Of a DNA stretch of 64,000 nt, positions 12,003 through 21,344 are shown one piece after another. Position 1 is the first letter of the stretch, and the number at the start of each line of letters is the position of its first letter. Made by a program: the position numbers and the translations under genes. Under the pieces are notes generated by a model. It was not told the origin of the DNA. It ran no database searches and saw only the letters and a program-made list of their open reading frames with translations. This stretch comes from Sorghum bicolor (taxonomy: Eukaryota > Streptophyta > Magnoliopsida > Poales > Poaceae), in assembly GCF_000003195.3 (NCBI RefSeq), contig NC_012873.2, positions 17,101,202-17,165,201 on the forward strand. Direction: 5' to 3'.

Positions 12003-14710
12003 TCAACACATATTTGAGAAGTCAAGTATGCTCAATTCATTCCTTAGCTTGCAAAACCTCTTCTCATCATGTGGCTTGGTGAATATATCGGCAAGTTGAT
12101 CATCGGTTCCTATACTCTCAATGCAAATGTCCCCTTTTTGTTGGTGATCTCTTATGAAATGATGGCAGACATATATATGCTTTGTTCTTGAGTGTTGAAC
12201 CAGATTGTTGGTGAGCTTCACGGCACTTTCATTGTCACATAGCAATGGCACTTGTTTGAAGTTGATTCCAAAGTCCTTCAAGGTTGCCTTCATCCATAGG
12301 ATTTGTGCACAACAACTACCGGCCGCAATATACTCCGCTTCGGCGGTTGATAGTGCAACAATATTTTGCTTCTTGGATGACCATGAGACAAGCGATCTAC
12401 CCAATAGTTGACATGTGCCTGATGTGCTTCTTCTCTCAACCTTGCATCCCACATAGTCCGAATCGGAATATCCAACAAGTTCAAACTTTGCACCTTTGGG
12501 ATACCACAAACCAACATTTTGTGTATGCTTCAAGTACCTCAATATTCTCTTTGTTGCTTTCAAATGGCTTTCTCTTGGTGAGGCTTGGAATCTTGCACAC
12601 ATGCATACACTAAACATGACATCCGGTCTTGATGCGGTCACATAGAATAGGCTTCCAATCATTGACCGATACAACTTTTGATCCACCATGTTTCCACTTG
12701 AATCACTATCTAGGATTCCATTTGTTCCCATTGGAGTGCTAATTGCCTTTGCATCATCCATTCCAAACTTCTTGAGCATGTCTTTTATGTACTTGCCTTG
12801 ACTCACAAATGTACCATTCTTCAATTGCTTGATTTGAAGACCAAGGAAGTAACTAAGCTCTCCAATCATTGACATCTCAAACTCATTAGCCATCATGTTT
12901 CCAAACTCTTCACAAAATTCTTGGTTGGTTGATCCAAATATGTTATCATCAACATATATTTGCAACACAAACAAGTCTTTGCCAATCTTCTTGGTGAAGA
13001 TAGTGGTGTCAACCTTGCCCATCTTGAATCCTTTGGAGAGTAAGAAATCTCTCATACCATGCTCTTGGTGCTTGCTTCAAACCATACAATGCCTTTCTTA
13101 GCTTATAAACATGGTTGGGTTTCTTGTCATCTTCAAAACCGGAAGGTTGATCAACATAAACTTCTTCATTGATATAGCCATTGAGAAATGCACTTTTGAC
13201 ATCAATTTGGTATAGCTTGATGTTATGAGCACAAGCATAGGCCAACAAGATCCTAATAGCTTCCAATCTTGCAACCGGGGCATATGTTTCACGAAAGTTA
13301 AGACCTTCAACTTGAGCATAGCCTTGTGCTACCAATCTTGCTTTATTTCTTACAACTATCCCATCTTGATCTTGTATATTGTGAAAGATCCATCTAGTAC
13401 CAATGACATTATGATTACTAGGCCTCTCAACTAATTCCCATACTTGATTTCTCTTGAAGTTGTTAAGCTCTTTACGCATAGCATTTACCCAATCAACATC
13501 TCTCAATGCTTCATCAATCTTCTTTGCCTCAATGTGAGACACAAAGGAGAAATGCTCACAAAATGATGCCAGTCTTGATCTAGTTTGCACACCTCTTTGA
13601 ATATCACCAATGATATGATCCAATGGATGATATCTTGCAATATTTGTTGGTTGGAGTATTTGCACTTGATTGCTTGCACTTGGTTGATCATGAGATGATG
13701 TACTAGCTTGTTGATTTTGCACTTGAGTACCACTTGTACTAGCTTGATTTTGATCATGAGAACCACTAGCTTGCACATTAGAGGTAGGAAGCACGTGATC
13801 TTTGTCATCATCAACATCAATCACCTCTCTAGGCCTTAAATCACCAATATCCATATTCTTCATTGCATCGACCAATTGAGTGCCTCTCACATCATCTAGA
13901 TTCTCCTCTTCCTCTTGAGAGCCATTGGTTTCATCAAATTCAACATCATGCACCTCTTCAAGAGTACCACTAGCCAAATTCCAAACTCTATAAGCTTTGC
14001 TAGTAGTAGAGTAACCAAGCAAGAAACCTTCGTCACATTTCTTTTCAAATTTACTCAATCTAGTGCCTTTCTTCAATATATAGCATTTGTAACCAAAAAC
14101 CCGAAAGTATGCAATGTTGGGCTTTCTTCCATTCAAGAGCTCATACGGTGTCTTCTCCATCATTGGGTGACAATAGAGTCGGTTGCTATAGTAGCAAGCC
14201 ATGTTGATTGCTTCGGCCCAAAAAGAATGACTCACATTGTACTCACTCAACATTGATCTTGCCATCTCAATCAAGGTTATATTCTTCCTCTCAACTAGAC
14301 CATTTGATTGTGGAGTGTACTTAGCCGAGAATTGATGCCGAATACCAAATTCATCACAAAGCTCATCAACTCTTGTGTTCTTGAATTCACTTCCATTGTC
14401 ACTTCTCACTTTCTTGATGGTTGTTTCAAACTCATTGTGTATTCTCTTGACAAATGATTTGAAGGTTGCAAAAGTATCATTCTTGTCACTAAGAAATTAT
14501 ATCCAAGTGTATCTTGTGAAATCATCCACTATCACAAATCCATATTTATTTCCACCAATGCTTGTGTATGTGGTTGGTCCAAATAAGTCCATGTGCAACA
14601 ACTCAAATGACTTTCATGTACTCATGATGCTCTTCTTTGGATGAGTGTTGCCAACTTGCTTTTCGGCTTGACATGGACTACAAAACTTGTCTTTCTCAAA
14701 TGTGACATCT
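12003..14710 (-). pseudogene. Copia pol fragment: integrase C-part, reverse transcriptase, RNase H
   Basis: Reading on the minus strand, 14710-14408 holds the end of the pre-integrase/integrase core with an in-frame stop near 14497. 14409-13009 continues the integrase (SDNGSEFKN and SNGLVERKN motifs with catalytic D and E) into a Ser/Thr/Gln-rich linker and the RT N-terminal half ([28 protein letters not shown]). A frameshift near 13050 is explained by an 8-bp deletion relative to the sister copy at 20485-20510. 13055-12003 resumes with the RT motif YVDD and RNase H, ending at the normal terminus SNMC. The enzyme would reverse transcribe and integrate the element. It is inactive here. Confidence 0.9.
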
Positions 14711-14716
14711 AGTTTA

Positions 14717-15038
14717 GGGATGAGATACTTATACCGCTGTTTGCGGTAAGTAAAGATGGGATGAGATATTTATACCACCGTGTAGGGGATAAACCAATCA
14801 CCAATATAAACAATCAGGCACCGGGAGAATGCCAATCAAACACAATTGAGACACCAATTTTTCTCCCGAGGTTCACGTGCTTGCCGGCACGCTACGTCCC
14901 CGTTGTGTCGACCAACACTTGGTGGTTCGACGGCTAAGAGGTGTAGCACGAACCTCGTCCTCACGAGGACACCGCAAGAACCTACCCACAAGTGAGGTAA
15001 CTCAATGAAACGAGCACTTTACTAGAGTTACCTTTCGG
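14717..15038 (-). repeat. Inverted Copia LTR fragment
   Basis: The segment is the reverse complement of plus-strand LTR bases about 15600-15895, including the CACGTG-containing stretch and the runs either side of it. Together with that LTR it forms an inverted repeat with arms near 280-300 bp and a spacer of about 570 bp. The end next to integrase carries a 22-bp motif (GGGATGAGATA.TTATACC) twice, at 14717 and 14758, while the forward LTR has a single related copy. Confidence 0.85.
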
Positions 15039-15203
15039 TGGGGTGCATCCGGTGACGTCACGCGTTTGCAGACCTCTCTGTCTTTAAGACCGGTGTGCAC
15101 CGGACGCGTCCGATGCCAACTTGACCGCGTCCAGTGCCCTGCAGGTGACCATTAGACTTCGACGCGTGAGGTTCAAAAAGCTAACACGTGGCTACTTTTG
15201 GTG

Positions 15204-15232
15204 CACCGGACGCTCTGTTCTAGCGTCCGGTG
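15204..15232. promoter_or_regulatory. Perfect 11-bp inverted repeat in the Copia LTR
   Basis: CACCGGACGCT and AGCGTCCGGTG flank a 7-base loop. The repeat lies about 55 bp upstream of the TATA box. Related hairpins with the same CACCGGACGC stem occur at 40449-40486 and 46222-46253. It may be a bound enhancer element or a structured region; function is inferred only from conservation and position. Confidence 0.5.
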
Positions 15233-15286
15233 ACCCGGTGTTTTGCCCAGTAAAAAGAGCGAACAACTCTATTTGTTTGAGGGGCT

Positions 15287-15294
15287 TATAAATA
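15287..15294 (+). promoter_or_regulatory. TATA box of the Copia 5' LTR
   Basis: TATAAATA sits in an otherwise unremarkable stretch, about 870 bp before the LTR end, which fits an LTR promoter. The equivalent segment is deleted from the 3' LTR near 40685-40712. Confidence 0.6.
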
Positions 15295-16164
15295 GTTGTT
15301 GGCCAGCTTGGGGCTCACTCTCTTGGCATTCTAGCATACTTGACATCCTTGTGAGCCTAAGCAAACACCTCCCACTCATCTCCTTCATAGATTAAACATC
15401 TTTATGAAATTGGGAGTGATTCCAAGTGCATTTGCTTGAGTGATTGCATCTAGTGCCACTTGGGGATCGTTCTAGCTGCGGTTTTCTTATTACTCTTGGT
15501 GGTTTCTGCCACCTAGATGGCTTGGAGTAGTGGAGGAGCATTGGCACGAGTTGGTGATTGTTCGTGGCCATCTCCCAGTGATTGTGAGGGGTCTTGTACC
15601 TTCCCCGGCGGAGAGCCGAAAGGTAACTCTAGTGGATTGCTCATGCCATTGAGTTACCTCACTTGTGGGTCGGTTCTTGCGGTGTCCTAGTGAGGACGAG
15701 GTTCATGCTACACCTCTTAGCCTTCGAACCACCAAGTGTTGGTCGACACAACGGGGACGTAGCGTGCCGGCAAGCACGTGAACCTCGGGAGAAAATTGTG
15801 TGTCTCCATTGTGATTGTTCATTGGATTTCTCTCGGTGATTGGACTTCATATTGTTGATTGGTTCATCCTCTCTACGTGGCGGTATAAAGATCAAACCAT
15901 CTCTTTTTACATTCCCGCAAACTAGAATAGCTTACTTACTTGTATAGAAACTTTAGGTAGCTTTCTAGTGTAAGTTGTGACATAGCTCTTATGTGCCTAG
16001 TGATTATATCAACTAGAGTTGTTGGATAGGTGGCTTGCAAACACCCCTTTAGAGCTAGAGCAAAAAATTTCGCTTTGTTATTTACTAACCTTTTGCTCTA
16101 GTGAGTTTGTAGAATTTTTAAATAGGCTATTCACCCCCCTCTTGCCATATTAGGACCTTTCAAG

Positions 16165-16180
16165 TGGTATCGGAACCGTG
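16165..16180 (+). other. Copia primer binding site (initiator tRNA-Met type)
   Basis: TGGTATCGGAACC begins two bases after the LTR end and resembles the TGGTATCAGAGC site complementary to the 3' end of initiator tRNA-Met, with mismatches. Confidence 0.75.
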
Positions 16181-16222
16181 GTCACCGTTTTGTGAAGGCT
16201 TTACAACCTCGATGCTCAAATT

Positions 16223-18307
16223 ATGGCTCAAATAGTGTTCAACCATGTTGGGGGCAAACCACCATTCTTTGATGGCACAAGTTCATTTGACTATTGGAAG
16301 AGAAAGATGAAAATGTACCTTAGATCAATCAATGATAGAGTGTGGGAAGTCACAGAGAATGACTTTGTGATCCTTGACCCCGCCAACCCCACCGACAATG
16401 AGAGAGGAAACAAGAAATGCAATACTATGGATCTCAACACAATCTATAATGGCATTAATTCAAAGGTATTTGAACAAGTCAAAGATCTTGAGAAGGCAAG
16501 TGAAGTGTGGACAAGACTAGAAGAAACATATGAGGGCACTACAACGGTAAAAAGTGCCAAGTTGTACATGCTCAAGGACAAGCTTTCAAACTTCAAGATG
16601 AAGGATGATGAATCAATACCGGAGATGTTCTATAGGATCCAAGTCATCATCAATGATCTCAAGGGTCTTGGTGAGAAAGTAAAGGATGAGGACTTTATTC
16701 ACAAGTTCTTGATGTGCTTGCCCAAGAGGTTCAAGACATTGAGAACAATCATCTTTAGAGGTGGATTGACGGGTGTATCTCCCAATGAGGTACTTGGAGA
16801 TGTCATGACCAAAGATCAATACAATGATAATGATGATGATGAGGTCATGAAGAAGGATGAGGATGATAAGAAGAAGAAGAGTGTAGCATTCAAAGCTAGC
16901 TCTTCATCCAAGAGCAAGAATAAGGGCAAGGCCAAGAAGGAAGAATCAAGTGATGAGGAGTGCTCTAATGATGATAGTGATGATGAAGCACTAGCACTCT
17001 TCATCCGCAAGTTTGGCAAGATGATGAAGAAGAAGGGCTATCACACAAGAAAGAGAAGAGATCACTTCAAGAACAAGGAGCATGTGAGGCTATGCTACAA
17101 GTGCAAGAGCCCCGATCATATTGTGGCGGATTGTCCTTACAATAGTGACAATGATGAGCATGACAAGAAGAATAAGAAGGAGAAGAAAGAAAAGAAAGTG
17201 AAGAAGATGGTCTTCAAGAAGAAGAAGAAGGGTGGATCCTATGTTGTGACATGGGATAGTGATGCTTCTTCGGATGATGATTCTAGTGATGATGACAAGG
17301 CATCCAAGAAGAAGGCGCTTGCAAGCATTGCTATCAACAATAAGCCATCGCTCTTCGACACTCCTTCATGCTTCATGGCCAAAGGCCACAAGGTACAATA
17401 TGATGAGAGTGAAAGTGAAAGTGAACATGAACATGATAGTGATAGCGATGATGAAAATGAATTCACTAATGAACAACTCATGGACATGCTAGAACAAGCC
17501 GATTCACTTATTCAATCTAAAAACAAGAAGTGCAAAGAATTGGCGAAGAAGTTAAAAGCTCTTGAGCAATCCTTTGATGAGCTCAATGCTAATCATGAGA
17601 GGCTAGTGGAAGCCCATGAGAAGCTTGGCAAGGCTCACACCAAGCTTGAGAAAGCTCCCTCCTTGTTGTTAGAAGAGAACAAGGAAAAGGTTGTTGTATC
17701 ATGTGATGTGGGCACAACATGTGACTTAATTAATGAATCACCCAACCCACCTACTGTTGTTGCCACTAACTCTTCTTGTAGGTCTTCATCCACCACAACC
17801 AACTCTACCTCTACTTCTAGTGTTGGTGTCACTTGTGATACTTCACTAAAGGTTGAGAATGAGACTCTCAAAAGAGAGGTGGATGAGCTCACTCATGCCT
17901 TAGGCAAGGCCTATGGTGGTGAGGCCCGCTTGCTAAAGTGCTTGGGTAGCCAAAGATTATCTCTCAACAAACATGGATTAGGCTATACCCCCAAGAAAGG
18001 CAAGGCGGCCTTTGCAACTCACAAACCTAGCTTTGTGAAGAGCAATGGTCGGTTTTGCAATAAATGCAAGCAAGTTGGGCATCTAGAGCTTAATTGCAAT
18101 AAAATGAACAAGAACAAGAAAAATGCTAATGTATCTTACATTCCTTTTGATTCTTGTTATGTGCTTACCAAGGGTGAGAAGGGTGTGCATGCTAAGTTTA
18201 TTGGTACACCAATTGTGGATCCAAAGAAAAAGGCCATTTGGGTACCAAAGAGCTTAGTCACTAACCTCCAAGGACCCAAACAAGTATGGGTACCTAAGAA
18301 ACATTGA
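16223..18307 (+). CDS. Copia Gag polyprotein, 694 residues
   Basis: This is the structural protein that would form the particle packaging the element RNA. The N-terminal 200 residues match the UBN2-type gag of plant Copia (FDGTSSFDYWKRKM and WTRLEETYEGT motifs). Two CCHC zinc knuckles (CX2CX4HX4C) are visible at about residues 291 and 612, an unusually wide separation. Lys/Asp/Ser-rich acidic and basic tracts lie between them, with a predicted coiled coil around residues 420-500. The start is the first ATG after the primer site, preceded by the leader. The frame is fully open. It ends at TGA, and the same frame resumes as pol 14 codons later after another stop. Confidence 0.88.
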   Translation: MAQIVFNHVGGKPPFFDGTSSFDYWKRKMKMYLRSINDRVWEVTENDFVILDPANPTDNERGNKKCNTMDLNTIYNGINSKVFEQVKDLEKASEVWTRLEETYEGTTTVKSAKLYMLKDKLSNFKMKDDESIPEMFYRIQVIINDLKGLGEKVKDEDFIHKFLMCLPKRFKTLRTIIFRGGLTGVSPNEVLGDVMTKDQYNDNDDDEVMKKDEDDKKKKSVAFKASSSSKSKNKGKAKKEESSDEECSNDDSDDEALALFIRKFGKMMKKKGYHTRKRRDHFKNKEHVRLCYKCKSPDHIVADCPYNSDNDEHDKKNKKEKKEKKVKKMVFKKKKKGGSYVVTWDSDASSDDDSSDDDKASKKKALASIAINNKPSLFDTPSCFMAKGHKVQYDESESESEHEHDSDSDDENEFTNEQLMDMLEQADSLIQSKNKKCKELAKKLKALEQSFDELNANHERLVEAHEKLGKAHTKLEKAPSLLLEENKEKVVVSCDVGTTCDLINESPNPPTVVATNSSCRSSSTTTNSTSTSSVGVTCDTSLKVENETLKREVDELTHALGKAYGGEARLLKCLGSQRLSLNKHGLGYTPKKGKAAFATHKPSFVKSNGRFCNKCKQVGHLELNCNKMNKNKKNANVSYIPFDSCYVLTKGEKGVHAKFIGTPIVDPKKKAIWVPKSLVTNLQGPKQVWVPKKH

Positions 18308-20541
18308 TTTGTTTTGTAGGTAAATTATAAAGCCGGAGGAAGGCATTGGGTGCTTGATAGTGGGTGCACACAACAGATGACCGGTGATTCAAGAATGTTC
18401 AATTCAATCAATCCAAATGATGACAATGGTGTTGATAGTATCACATTTGGTGACAATGGCAAAGGCATGGTCAAAGGGCTCGGTAAAATTGCTATATCCA
18501 ATGACTTGAGCATTTCCAATGTGCTACTAGTAGAGAGCTTGAACTTCAATTTGCTATCCGTAGCTCAACTTTGTGATCTTGGTTTCAAATGCATATTTGG
18601 AGTTGATGAAGTAGAGATCATAAGTGTAGATGGCTCTAACTTGATATTCAAAGGCTTTAGATATAAGAATCTATACTTGGTTGATTTCAATGCTAGTGAA
18701 GCTCAATTGTCTACATGCTTGCTCAATAAATCTAGCATGGGTTGGTTATGGCATAGAAGGCTTGGTCATGTTGGGATGAAACAATTGAACAAGTTAGTCA
18801 AGCATGATCTTGTTAGAGGCTTGAAAGATGTCACATTTGAGAAAGACAAGCTTTGTAGTGCTTGTCATGCCGGAAAACAAGTTGGCAACACTCATCCAAA
18901 GAAGAGCATCATGAGTACATGCAAGCCATTTGAGTTGTTGCACATGGACTTATTTGGACCAACCACATACACAAGCATTGGTGCAAATAAATATGTATTT
19001 GTGATAGTTGATGATTTCACAAGATACACTTGGGTATTCTTTCTTAGTGACAAAAGTGATTCTTTTGCAACCTTCAAATCATTTGTCAAGAGAATACACA
19101 ATGAGTTTGAAACAACCATCCAGAAAGTGAGAAGTGACAATGGAAGTGAATTCAAGAACAGAAGAGTTGATGAGCTTTGTGATGAATTTGGTATTCGGCA
19201 TCAATTCTTGGCTAAGTACACTCCACAATCAAATGGTCTTGTTGAGAGGAAGAATAGAACCTTGATTGACATGGCAAGATCAATGTTGAGTGAGTACAAT
19301 GTGAGTCATTCTTTTTGGGCCGAAGCAATCAACATGGCTTGCTACTATAGCAACCGACTCTATTGTCACCCAATGATGGAGAAGACACCATTTGAGCTAC
19401 TGAATGGAAGAAAGCCCAACTTTGCATACTTTTGGGTTTTTGGTTACAAATGCTATATATTGAAGAAAGGCACTAGATTGAGTAAATTTGAAAAGAAATG
19501 TGATGAAGGATTCTTGCTTGGTTACTCCACTACTAGCAAAGCTTATAGAGTTTAGAATTTGACTAGTGGTGCTCTTGAGGAGGTGCATGATGTTGAGTTT
19601 GATGAAACCAATGAATCTCAAGAGGAAGATGAGAATCTAGATGATGTGAGAGGCACTCAATTGGCCAATGCAATGAAAAATATGGATATTGGTGATTTAA
19701 GGCCTAGAGAGGTGATTGATGTTGAAGATGACAAAGATCAAGTGCTTCCTACCTCCAATGTGCAAGCTAGTGGTTCTCATGATCAAAATCAAGCTAGTAC
19801 AAGTGGTACAAAAGTGCAAGATCAAAAAGCTAGTACATCATCTCATGATCAACCAAGTGCAAGCAATCAAGTGCAAATACTCCAACCAACAAATATTGCA
19901 AGAGATCATCCATTGGATCATATCATTGGTGATATTCAAAGAGGTGTGCAAACTAGATCAAGAATAGCATCATTTTGTGAGCATTTCTCCTTTGTGTCTC
20001 ACATTGAGCCAAAGAAGATTGATGAAGCATTAAGAGATGTTGATTGGGTTAATGCTATGCATGAAGAGCTCAACAACTTCAAGAGAAATCAAGTATGGGA
20101 ATTAGTTGAGAGGCCTAGTGATCACAATGTCATTGGTACTAGATGGGTCTTTTGGAACAAGCAAGATCAAGATGGGATAGTTGTGAGGAACAAAGCAAGA
20201 TTGGTAGCACAAGGCTATACTCAAGTTGAAGGTCTTGACTTTGGTGAAACATATGCCCCGGTTGCAAGATTAGAAGCAATTAGGATCTTGTTGGCCTATG
20301 CTTCTGCTCATAACATCAAGCTATACCAAATGGATGTCAAAAGTGCATTTCTGAATGGCTATATCAATGAAGAAGTTTATGTTGAGCAACCTCCTGGTTT
20401 TGAAGATGACAAGAAACCTAACCATGTTTACAAGCTTAGAAAGGCATTGTATGGTTTGAAGCAAGCACCAAGAGCATGGTATGAGAGATTGAGAGATTTC
20501 TTACTATCTAAAGGTTGCAAGATGGGCAAGGTTGACACCAC
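18308..20541 (+). pseudogene. Copia pol 5' part: protease, integrase, RT N-terminal half
   Basis: The frame is the same as gag after TGA (18305-18307) and TAG near 18317. The protease motif LDSGCTQQMTGD is at about 18350. A pre-integrase HH..CC region follows (HRRLGHVGMKQL, then CSACHAGK), then the integrase core with HMDLFGP, SDNGSEFKN and LVERKN carrying the D, D and E residues. A TAG at 19553-19555 replaces a TGG seen in the minus-strand copy. After it come the linker and the RT palm ([40 protein letters not shown]). The frame is cut at 20541 by the Athila-like LTR. It would encode the enzymes for reverse transcription and integration. Confidence 0.9.
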
Positions 20542-21344
20542 TGTTGACGGTTCTTAAGTATCAATTTTAATTATCAAATAAACAAGAGAAAGGACCAATA
20601 TACAAACAACACCTAGAATTAGGGTTTGATCTGACAGAATTCCACGAGTTTTGTTGTTTATCTATTTCTGCACGGGGTTATCAGGAAATAAGGAAGAAAG
20701 GCCCACATGTCGGGATTACATAGAGATATCAAAGCACCGTGCAATTTTCTACCATCTAGAAGACTCCAGAAGCCACGGGAACAAAGCGGAGGCCGAAAGG
20801 GGCCTGGCCCAGGGCGCCCGCCCCCTCCTGTACTCCAATCAGAACTCTTTTCGCGTACGACGCTCCACCGACCTAAAGGATCAAGGATAACCATCCAATC
20901 AATGTCGGTTTGATCCAATTTCTCACATTCCTTTGAGGGGACTATAAAACCAGACCCCCTGGCCCTAGGAGGAGACAAGTTCATCATAGAGTTGAGAGGA
21001 GCCCTCGAAGGAATACCTCTCCTCTAAACAAAATTTCTTTTTAGGCTTAGCATCCAATGTGAGTAGAAATAGATCTTCTAGTTTCTACTAGATTGAGAGA
21101 GATAGAGTGGAGGTGTAGATCGGAGGAAGCCCGGCCTATCGTGTCTACTCCGAGCTTGTACCTGCGGGACCGAGTTCTCCTAACCCGAAGCTTGCTCCTA
21201 GGATTCTTCAGTATTTCGACTTGTAAATTCTAGTAAGTTCTTGTTTTATTGTTCTTTGGTTTATGAGTTTACTTTAATCCCTTCGCGTAGAGTTTAGAGT
21301 AATCATCTCTAGCGTAGACGTGGTGTTTGGGCTAGGATACTCAT
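20542..21344 (+). repeat. Athila-like 5' LTR, first part
   Basis: It matches 36521-37323 with few differences. The segment ends at the CTCAT target duplicated by the nested long-LTR element; the rest of this LTR is at 29190-29594. It contains an open stretch with a CTATAAAACC promoter-like motif near 20942. Confidence 0.9.

Larger units (their letters stand above)
11723..15038 (-). mobile_element. Minus-strand Copia (SIRE/Maximus-like) fragment
   Basis: The DNA is the reverse complement of the pol 3' half and 3' untranslated region of the plus-strand Copia at 15039-41536, with high similarity at protein level. The left side is cut by the CACTA terminus. Homology to integrase ends at about 14710, opposite plus-strand position about 18835. 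The following 14717-15038 is an inverted piece of the same family's LTR. The last part of the LTR, gag and the first part of pol are therefore missing. The boundary at 15038/15039, where the reversed LTR meets a forward LTR of another copy, is precise. Confidence 0.85.
15039..16162 (+). repeat. Copia 5' LTR, left-truncated
   Basis: The segment matches the 3' LTR (39865-41536) from about position 40620 onward and ends with the same CCATATTAGGACCTTTCA. The first 750 bp or so of the LTR are absent; the left edge abuts an inverted LTR piece. It contains about 200 bp (15100-15325), with a TATA box, that the 3' LTR lacks. Confidence 0.88.

Noticed and set aside
12205..12613. Plus-strand frames over the minus Copia RNase H
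   Set aside because: Shadows of the minus-strand pol; the minus frame has the conserved motifs.
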